Origin: Rhodanobacteraceae bacterium
GTDB taxonomy: Bacteria; Pseudomonadota; Gammaproteobacteria; Xanthomonadales; Rhodanobacteraceae
DNA: 64,000 nucleotides
Reading direction: 5' to 3'
NCBI GenBank assembly: GCA_016790075.1
Contig: JAEUPP010000069.1
Location: forward strand, 62,001-126,000
The position numbers and the translations under genes were made by a program. Below, piece by piece: positions 37,401 through 46,340 of this stretch. Position 1 is the stretch's first letter; each line of letters starts with the position of its first letter. The notes beneath the pieces were generated by a model. The model was given only the letters and a program-made list of their open reading frames with translations. It did no database searches and was not told the DNA's origin.

Positions 37401-37741
37401 GCGGCGACGCCTTTCCGTACTACTTCCGGAAATTGAAACTGGGCCCGCTGATTGGCACGCGCACTTGGGGCGGCCTCATCGGCATCGAAGGCAACCCCGG
37501 CCTCGCCGACGGCGGCAGCGTGCTCGCCGCAACGTTCCGTTTCCTCGGCACCGACGGCCAATGGGCGGTGGAGAACGAGGGCGTAGCGCCGGATATCGAA
37601 GTCATAGACCGGCCCGAGCTCATTGCCGCGGGTAAGGATCCCAGCATAGAAAAGGCCGTAGCCCTGCTGCTGGCACAGTTGCCGGCCGAACCCAAGCCAC
37701 GCCTGCAGGCGCCGCCAGCGCCGACCAGGTTCGGCGACTGA
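34475..37741 (+). CDS. Tricorn-like S41 protease
   Basis: A 1088-aa exported protein. A signal peptide is followed by two beta-propellers of WD40/TolB-like blades (about 25-330 and 345-640; repeated motifs such as FSPDCRWIAF, WSPDGKSIAYLSD, WSPDSRKLAYADK), a linker, a C1 helical region, a PDZ domain (about 800-885) and the C-terminal S41 catalytic domain with the Ser in INGLSSSGGDAF and GTRTWGGLIG. This matches bacterial tricorn protease homologues. AGGA lies seven bases before the ATG and TACAAT at 34438-34443 is a plausible -10 box. An AT-rich codon patch sits near 36007-36065. Confidence 0.93.
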   Translation: MPMFVSAALLVAAAAADTGASRVLRFPDICGDSVAFVQAGDIYRVAAGGGIAQRLTSHLGNELYPKFSPDCRWIAFSAEYDGTRQIHVIPAEGGTPRQLTWYSDVGSLPPRGGTDYRVLDWSPDGKFVLFRANRVPYDERGGRLYQVPAEGGLETPLAMPESGGAMFSPDGKSVVYTPIDRDFRSWKRYRGGRAQDIWTYDLGNNTSQRLTDHRATDHQPMWIGDTIYFVSDRGHTLNLWALPASGGEARQLTRFEDFDVLWPSAGKDAIVFEQGGWIWRFDPSTQKVGKLDIRVSGDQPQALPNWKKVAPQIESFDLSPQGERVVFGARGELFSVPAKQGEIRNLSKSPAAREIAASWSPDGKSIAYLSDASGEYEIYVRAQDGSGEPRRVTRDGGIWRFPPVWSPDSRKLAYADKRQRLRLIDLASGAQREVDQSQLDDLTDYTWSPDSSLLAYTKVSGNGLSQIWLYSLSEGNTGAVTEATSNAFSPAFDPKGRWLYFLSNRDYNLTFSAFEENYLYTNATRPYAVTLAADGSAPYPLPSDEVKPVTGAETPTNGKAESERRPEPGIVTQEIIVDREGMVNRAVALKAAAGNYRSLQAGADAIYFLSGNPRQQQPLELRRLALDADQDKAVATNIADYRLSASGNQLLLRQGERFALVKADAGQDFNAGALNLDKLELYVDPRVEWQQEFTDAWRILRDWFYDPNVHGGLERWNTIRERYASWVPHLGSRADLDYLLQEVAGEMNAGHVYVQSSPDMPRVERRAGGLLGAEFATDGSGYFRIARIFAGANWNRDLRSPLTETGVNVKPGDYLIAVDGVDARSVKNPYALLQGRGDQVVSLSVNSRPSANGARTVRVKTLTSEQNLRYADWVASRRAYVDQLSAGRVGYIHVPNTAIEGNRELNRGLLAYHDKEALIIDDRYNGGGFIPDRMIELLTRTPLNYWKRRGVEPAPTPLVSHEGPKAMLINGLSSSGGDAFPYYFRKLKLGPLIGTRTWGGLIGIEGNPGLADGGSVLAATFRFLGTDGQWAVENEGVAPDIEVIDRPELIAAGKDPSIEKAVALLLAQLPAEPKPRLQAPPAPTRFGD

Positions 37742-37814
37742 TGCGGACAGAGTGGATAACCCGCCGCCAGCGCGGGCAGGCTTAAGATTCAACACCAAAG
37801 CCGCGGAGACCCCA

Positions 37815-38063
37815 ATGCAGTGCTTTGTATACAAAAGCGCACGCCGCGCCGAAACCTATATCTATCTGCGCGAGCGCGACGCGTTCGAGCTGCTTCCCGC
37901 CACGCTGGCTGCGACGCTGGGTCCGCTCAATTTCGTTATCGAGCTGTCGCTGTCGGCGAAACGCAAGCTGGCACGCGAGGACGTTGATACCGTGATGGCC
38001 AATCTGCGCGGACCCGGCTTTCACCTGCAGCTCCCCCCACCACCTCTCGAAACCACGCATTGA
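37815..38063 (+). CDS. YcgL domain protein
   Basis: An 82-aa protein starting MQCFVYKSARRAETYIYL and continuing ERDAFELLPATLAATLGP, the YcgL pattern. The family is a small gammaproteobacterial cytoplasmic domain of uncertain function. ATG 37815 has GGAG seven bases upstream. It lies between the tricorn gene and the ankyrin gene, all on the plus strand. Confidence 0.9.
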   Translation: MQCFVYKSARRAETYIYLRERDAFELLPATLAATLGPLNFVIELSLSAKRKLAREDVDTVMANLRGPGFHLQLPPPPLETTH

Positions 38064-38243
38064 AGTTCTGCCGCAGCGCAACAAGGCCGCTGCCACAAGC
38101 TGAACCGCGTTTTACCGCGTACTCCCGAGTAACTGCATATACTCGCGCGGGTTTTGCCGCTCGCCAAACGGCGGCGGCCCCGGCGAGCCGGCAACGGATC
38201 GCAGGACCTGTCTTTCACTGCCCGATCTGTACGGAAGTTCCGC

Positions 38244-41200
38244 GTGCCCCGAGCCAAGCCGACGCGCCTCGCTGCCTTCATCGCCAGCCTGCCGTATTTC
38301 CTGCCGGCGGCGGCCTGCCTGCTGATTGCCGCGTTCGTCGCGCATCCGGCCACGCTGTTTCTGCTGCTGGGCGCCAATTCACTCGCGCTCGCGGCGGTCT
38401 GCCATGGACTTGGCTTCGGCCTGGAAACCAGTTTCACGCACACCGTGCTGCGCCGCGGCGCGGCGCATTTCGTGTTGCTCGCGGCGTATTCCGCCGCGGT
38501 CATGCTGCTGCTCGGCTGGCCATTGGCCTGGCTGCTGCAGGCCGGCTCACTCGCGGCAACCATGTGCCTGTCGGCTGCTGTCGTGGCCGCCTTGTTGCTG
38601 CTCTGGCGAGTCTGGCCGGCGTTTGGCCTGGTACTGGTCTGGGACGACGCCTACCCCGAGGACGAGCCCGGCTCCTGGATACTGACCGCGGTATCACGCA
38701 GCGTCAGTTTTGCCCGCCATCTGACTGGCGAACATGAGCTGTTCTTCAGCCACGGCCTGCCGGTTGCCATGGCGCAGCTCGTGCTTGTCGTGCTTGCCGT
38801 TGGCATCGCTGGCTTGGGCCAGGCCCTGCCCAGTGAACTGCGTATGCTCGCGCTGGGCGTTTGTGCGGTAACGCTGCCGCTGGCCCAGTTGCTGATCGCC
38901 AACCGCTGCCTGCGCGCGCTGCTGACAGCGCGCCGCGCACGTTATGCAAAACCACAGGCCGCGGCCGAAGAAGCGCAGACCAGCGAGTGTGATTTGCCGC
39001 GCGAACTGCCCGGTGGTCTCAACCAGGCCGAACTCAATGCAGCACTGCTGCGCGCCACACGCTGCGGTCAGGTCGAACTGGCACTCGCGGCACTGGAGCG
39101 CGGCGCCGATCCGAACACCGTACCCGACGCCGGCGAACGCGACCAACGCAGTGTCCTGATGCTGGCGGCGACCCTGCCGGAAGTGCGTCTGTTGCGGGCA
39201 CTGATCGCCAAACACGCCGACGTCAACCACCGTCATGCCGGCCTGAGCCCGCTGCTGGCGGCCACTCGCGATAGCTACCAGGGCCGCCCCGACGCCGTCC
39301 TGACCCTGCTCGCCAATGGTGCCGATCCCGCCGCCACCGATGCGCAGGGCAACTCCGCCCTGCACTATGCAGCGCTGGCAGCCGAGCCCACTGTCGCCGC
39401 CATGCTCGTCGACGCGGGCGCATCCCTGACTGCGATCAATCGGGAAGGACTGACGCCGCCAGGCCAGTCCGCACAGGCAGCAAATTGGACATTGTTGCGC
39501 TTCTTTCTCGAACACGGCGCGCGCAACGATGTCGAGCATGCCCAGCCGTTGCTGAGCGCTGCCGCCGCTATCGCCGACGACGACACCACCGGCGCCAAGC
39601 TGCTGCTCAAGCACAAGGCACGGGTTGATGCACAGGGGCCACTGGGACGCACGGCGCTGATGACCGCCGCGCTGTCGGGACACGCGGCAATAACACGCTG
39701 TCTGCTCGATGCCGGTGCCAATGTCGACCTGGGCGACAGCCATGGGACTACGGCGCTAATGGAGGCCGCGCGCGCCGGCGCTGCCGAAGTGATCGCGCTG
39801 CTTGCCGCGCGCAAACCCGACCCGAACCGCGTCGACCAACTGGGCCGCAGCGCCTTGGTGATCGCCTGTCAATCGCGCCAGGCCAATGCCACTGCGGTGC
39901 GCGCGCTGCTGGCACTGGGCATCGACCGCCAGCGTGTTTGCGCCGACGGCCGCCGCGCGCTCGATCATGCGATAGCCGGCGGGCGCTGGGATCTGGTCGC
40001 GCTGCTGGATCCCGACTACGCACTGCCCAGTTCAGTCGCCGAAGGCGCGGGGCGCGCCACGACCGATTCGCCAGCTCATCTGCTCGATGCGCTGCGTTTC
40101 GGCCACTGGACCATTGCAGAAAGCTTGCTACCGCAGGTCGGACGGTGGTCCCAGACCGATCTCGCCGGCATCTGGCTCGAACTCGGCAGCCACAGCGATG
40201 CGCGGCCACGCCAGTGGCTGCTCAATCATGGCCTGCGCGCCGATGCCTGCCTGCCGCGCGGCAGCCTGTTTGCGGCCGTGCTTGATCGCCTGCCCGACAC
40301 GGCCGATGCACTGGCAGAGCTGATCCAGGCCGGCGCCGGCAACGGCGGCGCCGGCGTAGTCCGGCGCGTACTCGAGGCCGCGCGCCGCGTAGGTACTGGC
40401 GCCCGCGCCGAGCAACTGCTCGCGCTCGCGCTCGATCTTGCGCAGCGCGGTGCCGATGCATTCGCCGCCAATGAACAGGGTGAGACAGCGACCCATCTCG
40501 CCGCCCAGCTGGGCGCCGCACCTTTACTGGATCGCCTGCTTGACGCCGGCGCCGACCCGAATGCGCGAGACCAGCATGGCCGCACTCCCCTGCATGCCGC
40601 GCTAGCCGCGCCGGGGCCGCAGCTTGACGATGTCGTGCGCTCGCTGATCCGCCATGGTGCGGACCCGGAAATCGCCGCCAACGACGGCGAAACCGCACTA
40701 GGCCGCGCCCTGGCTGGTAACAGGACCTTGCACCGCTGGCTGCACTGGAACGTATGGCCGCTGCCGCGGCGACGCTTGCGCAATGACGACCTCGTCGCTG
40801 CGGCAACCTGTGGCGACGCCTATGCAGTCGAGCGCCTGCTCGATCTTGGCCTGCCGCTGGAGAGCACCGACACCCAGGGGGCGACCGCGCTGCTGCGCGC
40901 CTGCGGCCAGGGTCACGACGACGTGGTGCGCTGCCTGCTCGATCGCGGCGCCGATGCGGAACACGCCGCAACCGGCGGCGCCACCTGCCTGTCCGCAGCA
41001 GTCAGCGCGCGCCGCGATGCAGTGGTCGAACAACTGCTAGGGCGTGGTGTCGCGCTCGATCAGCGGCTGCCCGGCGGTGGCACGCCGCTGATGATAGCCG
41101 CGGCACTGGGCTTTCCTGAGCTGACGGAAAAACTGCTGGCAGCCGGCGCCGATCCGAACCTCGCCGACGAGAAAGGAGCGACCGCCCTGCACGCGGCTGC

Positions 41201-41648
41201 GCACTACGCTTTCGGACATGCAGGTACGCGTGCACGTGCCGTGCTCGAAGTATTGTTGCGGCTAGGGGCCGCACCGAATGCACGCGACGCCAAGGGTCAG
41301 ACCCCATTACTGCTGCTGGTCGGCGGCCGCGCCGACCCGGGAGCCCCCTGCAACCCGGCACAAGTCGCCCACCTGGTCGCGCTGCTGCTCGATTTCGCCG
41401 CCGACCTCGACGCCCAGGACGAGCGCGGCGTCAGCGCCTTGCATGCCTGCGCCATACACGGCCTGCTCGGCTGCGCCCGCCAGCTACTGGCACGTGGCGC
41501 CGAACGCGATATCCGTGACTGCCTGGGGCGCCGGCCGGCCGAACTCGCCGAGTTACTTGGCTACGCTGATGTCGCGGCCGAACTCGGCGCCGACGCGGGC
41601 GTGCCCAGCCTCGCACAGATGCTGCGCCAGCCGGCGAAACATGGATAA
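38244..41648 (+). CDS. Membrane-anchored ankyrin-repeat protein
   Basis: An approximately 1134-aa protein. The first 215 residues hold about five or six hydrophobic helices; the remaining 900 are about twenty ankyrin-type repeats with the usual xxGxTALHxAAxxGxxxxVxxLLxxGADPN pattern, including well-kept units such as GRTALMTAALSGHAAITRCL and GATALHAAAHYAFG. GTG 38244 is chosen with GGAAG six bases upstream; a TTG at 38154 gives a basic extension. A membrane-tethered cytoplasmic ankyrin array suggests scaffolding or sensing. The pattern is clear, the role unknown. Confidence 0.85.
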   Translation: MPRAKPTRLAAFIASLPYFLPAAACLLIAAFVAHPATLFLLLGANSLALAAVCHGLGFGLETSFTHTVLRRGAAHFVLLAAYSAAVMLLLGWPLAWLLQAGSLAATMCLSAAVVAALLLLWRVWPAFGLVLVWDDAYPEDEPGSWILTAVSRSVSFARHLTGEHELFFSHGLPVAMAQLVLVVLAVGIAGLGQALPSELRMLALGVCAVTLPLAQLLIANRCLRALLTARRARYAKPQAAAEEAQTSECDLPRELPGGLNQAELNAALLRATRCGQVELALAALERGADPNTVPDAGERDQRSVLMLAATLPEVRLLRALIAKHADVNHRHAGLSPLLAATRDSYQGRPDAVLTLLANGADPAATDAQGNSALHYAALAAEPTVAAMLVDAGASLTAINREGLTPPGQSAQAANWTLLRFFLEHGARNDVEHAQPLLSAAAAIADDDTTGAKLLLKHKARVDAQGPLGRTALMTAALSGHAAITRCLLDAGANVDLGDSHGTTALMEAARAGAAEVIALLAARKPDPNRVDQLGRSALVIACQSRQANATAVRALLALGIDRQRVCADGRRALDHAIAGGRWDLVALLDPDYALPSSVAEGAGRATTDSPAHLLDALRFGHWTIAESLLPQVGRWSQTDLAGIWLELGSHSDARPRQWLLNHGLRADACLPRGSLFAAVLDRLPDTADALAELIQAGAGNGGAGVVRRVLEAARRVGTGARAEQLLALALDLAQRGADAFAANEQGETATHLAAQLGAAPLLDRLLDAGADPNARDQHGRTPLHAALAAPGPQLDDVVRSLIRHGADPEIAANDGETALGRALAGNRTLHRWLHWNVWPLPRRRLRNDDLVAAATCGDAYAVERLLDLGLPLESTDTQGATALLRACGQGHDDVVRCLLDRGADAEHAATGGATCLSAAVSARRDAVVEQLLGRGVALDQRLPGGGTPLMIAAALGFPELTEKLLAAGADPNLADEKGATALHAAAHYAFGHAGTRARAVLEVLLRLGAAPNARDAKGQTPLLLLVGGRADPGAPCNPAQVAHLVALLLDFAADLDAQDERGVSALHACAIHGLLGCARQLLARGAERDIRDCLGRRPAELAELLGYADVAAELGADAGVPSLAQMLRQPAKHG

Positions 41649-41703
41649 GGCTTGACGTAGCGACACCGCTGCTCAGGGGCCGCCCGCCCGCAGCGGCCGC
41701 CTG

Positions 41704-43518
41704 CTACCACTCCCGATTCGCCCCGCCGGCCCAGGCCTGTTCCTGCGCCTGGTCGGTATCCGCAGCGAAGATCTGTTCGAGTTCGACCAACGCTTCCTGC
41801 GCGGTCTGAATCAGAGCCGCATCATCGTCGTAGACCAGGTGCTGTACCTTGAGCAGCGCTTCATCGTGTGCGCGGAAGCGCTCGATACGGTCAGCAGCGA
41901 CACGCGGCGGCTGGCCCAGCGCTTCCAGCACCTGACGCGTGAGATCGAGGCTACCATCCAGTGTTTCGCGCACGACGCCGTCAACGTTGAGATCCATGAG
42001 CCGGAATGCATGCTGCCGGTTGCGCGCACGCGCGAAGATCTTCAGATGCGGATACGTGCGCTTGACCAGCCGTGCGGTCCGCACGTTCGCTTCCGGATCA
42101 TCGGTCGCCAGCACGAAGATTTCGGCACGATCGGCGCGCGCGGCACGCAGCAGCTCGGGCCGGCTGGGATCACCGAAATAGATCGTGCTGCCGAAGCGCC
42201 GGGATGCATCGACCTGCTCGATCGAATTCTCCAGCGCGGTGAAGGGAATCTTCTGCGCACGCAACACGCGCGCGACGATTTGTCCGACGCGGCCAAAGCC
42301 CGCGATGATGACGCGCGGCGGATCACCGTCGATACGGTCGAATTCGCGCTCAGGCTTGCGCTTGCGCGCTTCGACCAGAGGGTTCAGCGCCAGCAGCAGG
42401 GGCGGCGTCATCGCCATCGACAGGGTGATCACGAGGGTCAGCAGGCTGTAGCGGTAGGCATCGATCAGTTGGTTACCTACTGCCAGCTGGAACACCACGA
42501 ACGCAAATTCACCGCCGGCGGCGAGCACCGCCGCCAGCGACAGCGACTGCCAACGATCCAGCCGGCCGATGCCGCTGCCTACGGCAAACAGCACGCAGCC
42601 CTTGACGATCAGCAGCGCCGCGGTCAGGCCCAGTACCAGCCAGGGCTCCCGTAGCAGCAGGGCAAGGTCTACCGCCATGCCGACGCTGACGAAGAACAGG
42701 CCCAGCAACAGGCCCTTGAAGGGCTCGATCTGTGATTCAAGCTCATGCCGATATTCGGAGTCGGCCAGCAGCAGCCCCGCAAGAAAAGCACCCAGCGCCA
42801 TGGAAATGCCGGCGAGTTCCATAAGCCAGGCCGTGCCGATGACGACAAGCAGCGCAGTAGCAGTGAACACTTCGGGAATACGCGTATTGACCGCGATGCG
42901 GAACACGGGCCGCAACAGAAACCGCCCCGCCAGCACGACCAGCGCCAGCGTGATCACGACCTTGCCCGCAGCAATGGTATTGACCGCCGCTCCCTGCCCA
43001 ACGGCAAGTACCGGCACGACGGCCAGTATCGGTATCGCGGCAAGATCCTGGAACAGCAGAATACCGAAGCCCTGGCGCCCATGCGGCGAGGTCAGTTCCT
43101 TGCGCTCAGCGAGCAGTTGCAGGCCGAACGCGGTCGACGACAGCGCAAGCCCCAGCCCTATGATGACCGCCGCTTTCGGCGCGGCGCCAAAGGCAAAGAT
43201 CGCAATAACAGCAATCACGCCCGCGGTGACCAGCACCTGCGCCAGCCCTGCGCCAAACACAGCCCGGCGCATGACCCAGAGCCTCTGCGGCGACAGCTCA
43301 AGTCCAATCACGAACAGCAGCAGCACGACGCCGAGCTCGGAGATATGCGCGATCTGCTCCGGATTTTGCAGCAGCTTGAAACCCGAAGGGCCTATGGCCG
43401 CACCGGCAATCAGATAACCGAGCACGGCACCGAGCTCAAGGCGCCGGGCTATAGGCACCGCGACGACGGCCGCGGCGAGCAGCACGACGGTGTAGTGCAG
43501 GATGGTGTGGGTTTCCAC
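41704..43518 (-). CDS. KefB/KefC-like monovalent cation:proton antiporter
   Basis: A 604-aa CPA2 antiporter: about twelve helices (HTILHYTVVLLAAAVVAVPIA onward; GLALSSTAFGLQLL; FGILLFQDLAAIPILA), then a cytoplasmic Rossmann-type RCK_N domain at about 405-520 with the nucleotide motif GFGRVG and a C-terminal tail. E. coli KefB and KefC expel potassium during electrophile stress and are held closed by glutathione; whether this member is glutathione-gated cannot be read here. GTG 43518 with GGGAG upstream starts it. It converges on the ankyrin gene. Confidence 0.92.
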   Translation of the reverse strand: METHTILHYTVVLLAAAVVAVPIARRLELGAVLGYLIAGAAIGPSGFKLLQNPEQIAHISELGVVLLLFVIGLELSPQRLWVMRRAVFGAGLAQVLVTAGVIAVIAIFAFGAAPKAAVIIGLGLALSSTAFGLQLLAERKELTSPHGRQGFGILLFQDLAAIPILAVVPVLAVGQGAAVNTIAAGKVVITLALVVLAGRFLLRPVFRIAVNTRIPEVFTATALLVVIGTAWLMELAGISMALGAFLAGLLLADSEYRHELESQIEPFKGLLLGLFFVSVGMAVDLALLLREPWLVLGLTAALLIVKGCVLFAVGSGIGRLDRWQSLSLAAVLAAGGEFAFVVFQLAVGNQLIDAYRYSLLTLVITLSMAMTPPLLLALNPLVEARKRKPEREFDRIDGDPPRVIIAGFGRVGQIVARVLRAQKIPFTALENSIEQVDASRRFGSTIYFGDPSRPELLRAARADRAEIFVLATDDPEANVRTARLVKRTYPHLKIFARARNRQHAFRLMDLNVDGVVRETLDGSLDLTRQVLEALGQPPRVAADRIERFRAHDEALLKVQHLVYDDDAALIQTAQEALVELEQIFAADTDQAQEQAWAGGANREW

Positions 43519-43629
43519 GCGCCGGCTCCCGGTAAGAGCATTGATTATGTCATGCGGTTTTTTGCGCGTTCGCAGGATTTGAGATTCACACCGCACAAAC
43601 TGCGCTGGCACCCACGAGCAGAGAACACC

Positions 43630-43998
43630 ATGTCCCGGACCGGATCGCAGCAGCCCGACGATCGTTCGCACGACTCCACCCTGATCGCGCGTTTCATCGA
43701 AATCTGGCTCTACCTCGGCATTGCCGGCGTAGTGCTGCTGCCCGCCGCGCGAGCGCACTCGACCGCGTTCGGCTGGCCTGCGTACTGGCTCGTGGGTGCA
43801 CCACTCCTGATGTGGGCGATGCAACATCGCCAGCGGTTGGCGACACAGGCGCGGGCCATCCTCGTCGGCTCGCTCCTGCGTCACCGTTCTGACGTGGCCG
43901 GGACCGGAGGTCCATTCGACCGGCGCCAAGGATGGCGTCACGTCAGAGCTCAGGCGCGCCGGCTACGTGGCGCAGCGCGGTCGAATGTCGCGAGTTAG
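43630..43998 (+). CDS. Small two-helix membrane protein
   Basis: A 122-aa protein with two hydrophobic helices (IEIWLYLGIAGVVLLPAA at about 24-41 and YWLVGAPLLMWAM at about 52-64) and a basic C-terminal tail. ATG at 43630, divergent from the Kef-like antiporter with 111 bp between starts. Not a recognised family beyond small uncharacterised membrane proteins. A much longer plus-strand frame that covers this region is a shadow of the antiporter gene. Confidence 0.55.
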   Translation: MSRTGSQQPDDRSHDSTLIARFIEIWLYLGIAGVVLLPAARAHSTAFGWPAYWLVGAPLLMWAMQHRQRLATQARAILVGSLLRHRSDVAGTGGPFDRRQGWRHVRAQARRLRGAARSNVAS

Positions 43999-44084
43999 CG
44001 TCGAGGCAACGTTACTTGCCGTTGCTTCTGTTGCAAAAACAACAATTCCGCCACCCGCTTGGGCGTTTGCGCTAGCAGTGCGAT

Positions 44085-44102
44085 GGTGGGCCAAGGCCCA
44101 CC
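44085..44102. repeat. REP-like palindrome
   Basis: GGTGGGCC and GGCCCACC form a perfect 8-bp stem around AA, followed by CTACG. It lies between convergent genes and may also help terminate transcription. Confidence 0.65.
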
Positions 44103-44125
44103 CTACGCTGTCCACAGCGGCCGGA

Positions 44126-45607
44126 TCAGTCGGTCAGCCCTAGCCGCTTGCGCTCAAGACGGCGCAGGAACTCCTCCATGATGCGGCGGTACAGATCATC
44201 GCCAAGGTACTCGTCCTCGACCCCGGCATCGATTGACGGGTTGTCGTTGACTTCGATCACGACGACACGATTGCCGACCTGCTTGAGATCCACGCCGTAA
44301 AGTCCGTCGCCGATCAGGCTGGTCGCCTTCAGCGCCAGCCGCACCACTTCGGACGGTGCCTCGCGCACGGGCAAGGTCTTGAAGCCGCCTGATTTTGCCG
44401 TCCCGCGCGCGCCGTGGTTGTAGATCTGCCAATGCCCGCGCGACATGAAGTACTGGCAGGCGTACAGCGGATCTTTGTTGAGCACGCCGATACGCCAGTC
44501 GAATTCGGTGTAGAGGTATTCCTGTGCGATTACGAGCGCCGTGTGCTGGAACAGATCTTCGGCCCCCTTCTTCAGTTCCTCGGCGTTTTCGACCTTGACG
44601 ATGCCGCGCGAGAACGAGCCATCGGGAATCTTGAGCACAATGGGAAAACCCAGCACGCCCGGCAGCTCAGCAAGCTTCTTGGTGTCGTCACGAAACAGGA
44701 TTTCGCTTTTCGGCGTCGGCAGCTTGCGCGAGCGCAGCAGATCGTGCAGGTAGATCTTGTTGGTACAGCGCAGTATGGACGTGGGATCATCCATGACCAC
44801 CATGCCCTCCTTCTCCGCCTTGTTGGCGAAGCGGTAGGTGTGATTGTCCAGCGCCGTGGTCTCGCGGATGAACAGCCCGTCATACTCGGCCAGCCGCGTG
44901 TAGTCGTTGCGCGTGATCGGATCGACTTCGATACCAAGATCCTTGCCCGCATCGATGAAGGACTTCAGCGCCCGCTTGTTCGACGGCGGCATCGCCTCGG
45001 CCGGATCGTGCAGCATCGCGATGTCATAGCGGAACTTGCGCCGTGCGCGCGGCTTGCGCCACAGCTTCTTGGAAAAGCGGTCCAGCGCGTCGGCGAACGC
45101 ATCTTCCTGCGGATCGTTGAGCGTATGCAGGCCAGCCGGCTTGATCGCGGAAATGCCCCATTCGCGCTCGCGCTCGAACTCTATGCGCAAAATGGGACAG
45201 GGAAACATTTCAAAAACCTGGCGTGCCAGATCCTGCAATGGTGAATAGCTGGTTTCGCCGAAATACACCTGCAGGCCGAAATCCGTCGTATCGCGCGAAT
45301 CCGGCAGGAAGCGGCTGATGCGCTGCTCCAGGTCTTCAATGTCCAGGCCGTAGAGCGAGCGCCGGCGCAGGTCGTTGATGGTGCGTACCGAGGGGATGAC
45401 TTTGTGGCCGCGCGCTTCGGCCAGCAGCGATACGTAGTAACCAGTGCCGAGGTACTTGTAGCTGCGGCAAAGGTTGATGACCTGGGTGCGCTCTTCGTCC
45501 GCGCTCAGTGATTCCCGCAGGTAGTCCTTGGCAGTGAGCACGTTGTCCGACGGGTAGTAGGAACCCCAGTCCGACGCCTTTTCGACGACGATGACGAGGC
45601 GGCTCAT
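44126..45607 (-). CDS. RimK-like ATP-grasp ligase with RLAN domain
   Basis: A 493-aa protein. The N-terminal half (about 1-200; starting MSRLVIVVEKASDWGSYYPS) is the RimK-like ATP-grasp N-terminal domain; the C-terminal half is an ATP-grasp fold with VVMDDPTSILRCTNK, FPIVLKIPDGSFSRG and the metal-binding VVVIEVNDNPSID. Relatives join amino acids or peptides by ATP-driven amide formation; RimK itself adds Glu to ribosomal protein S6. The substrate here is unknown. A GNAT acetyltransferase is divergently encoded 268 bp away, a partner often seen with such amidoligases. Confidence 0.88.
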   Translation of the reverse strand: MSRLVIVVEKASDWGSYYPSDNVLTAKDYLRESLSADEERTQVINLCRSYKYLGTGYYVSLLAEARGHKVIPSVRTINDLRRRSLYGLDIEDLEQRISRFLPDSRDTTDFGLQVYFGETSYSPLQDLARQVFEMFPCPILRIEFEREREWGISAIKPAGLHTLNDPQEDAFADALDRFSKKLWRKPRARRKFRYDIAMLHDPAEAMPPSNKRALKSFIDAGKDLGIEVDPITRNDYTRLAEYDGLFIRETTALDNHTYRFANKAEKEGMVVMDDPTSILRCTNKIYLHDLLRSRKLPTPKSEILFRDDTKKLAELPGVLGFPIVLKIPDGSFSRGIVKVENAEELKKGAEDLFQHTALVIAQEYLYTEFDWRIGVLNKDPLYACQYFMSRGHWQIYNHGARGTAKSGGFKTLPVREAPSEVVRLALKATSLIGDGLYGVDLKQVGNRVVVIEVNDNPSIDAGVEDEYLGDDLYRRIMEEFLRRLERKRLGLTD

Positions 45608-45875
45608 GAGACGGAATGCGCGGAAGTGGCGTGGACACTGGCCGCAGCTACGGAATCGTGGTCGGGCATGAGGAGACGATGAGGGCAGGATTGCGAGCGG
45701 CGCGAGTGTGACACAGCGCTGTGAGTGCAGCACCTGCGCCCAGTCACGCTGCAAGTCTTGTCACACAGCCGTGCAGCTGCAGTTCAGCCCCTGCGCCGGG
45801 GCGCAGGATCGCAGCGCCAGCCCGCGGCCAGCGGCACACCACACAGGGCCGCAGCCTGCTAGGCTCCGCCTGCCC

Positions 45876-46340
45876 ATGACCGCCGACTTCCGCCTGCGCC
45901 GCGCCGTGCCTGCCGACCTGCCGGCACTGCTCGCCCTAGAGAACGCCAGCTTCAGCTATGACCGTATGAGCGCCCGCCAATTTCGCCGACACCTGGACAG
46001 TCCTTCCGCCCTGTTGCTGGTCGCCGACGACACGCCAGCCCTGCTCGGCTCGGCGCTGCTGTTCTTTCGTGAGCACTCTTCGCTGGCGCGGCTGTATTCG
46101 CTGGCGACGGCCACCGCTGCACGCGGTCGCGGCATCGGCAGGGCGCTGCTCGCCGCGGCCGAAGCCGGCGCGCGCGCGCGCGGCTGCAACCGCTTGCGGC
46201 TTGAGGTGCGGCAGGACAATGCCGCCGCCGTGCAGCTTTATGAAACTCAGGGCTATCGCCGTATCGCTGCGCTCGACAGCTATTACGACGACGGCGCCGC
46301 CGCCTGGCGCTATGAAAAACCTCTGCAGGCCGGCTCGTGA
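45876..46340 (+). CDS. GNAT family N-acetyltransferase
   Basis: A 154-aa single-domain GNAT of the RimI type. The acetyl-CoA loop is visible as RGRGIGRALL, preceded by LYSLATATAA and followed by LRLEVRQDNAAAVQLYETQGY. ATG 45876 fits the domain start. It is divergent from the RimK-like gene and its stop overlaps the next gene's GTG by four bases, so the three downstream genes look like one unit. Possible substrate: the product of the ATP-grasp enzyme, or a protein N-terminus. Confidence 0.85.
   Translation: MTADFRLRRAVPADLPALLALENASFSYDRMSARQFRRHLDSPSALLLVADDTPALLGSALLFFREHSSLARLYSLATATAARGRGIGRALLAAAEAGARARGCNRLRLEVRQDNAAAVQLYETQGYRRIAALDSYYDDGAAAWRYEKPLQAGS

Noticed and set aside
41660-41703. 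GGCCGC/GCGGCC inverted repeat between the ankyrin and Kef genes
   Set aside because: Only six base pairs in very GC-rich DNA; too weak to call a terminator.
42745-43998. 417-codon plus-strand frame
   Set aside because: Most of it is antisense to the Kef-like antiporter. Only the last 123 codons, from the ATG at 43630, form a plausible membrane protein.
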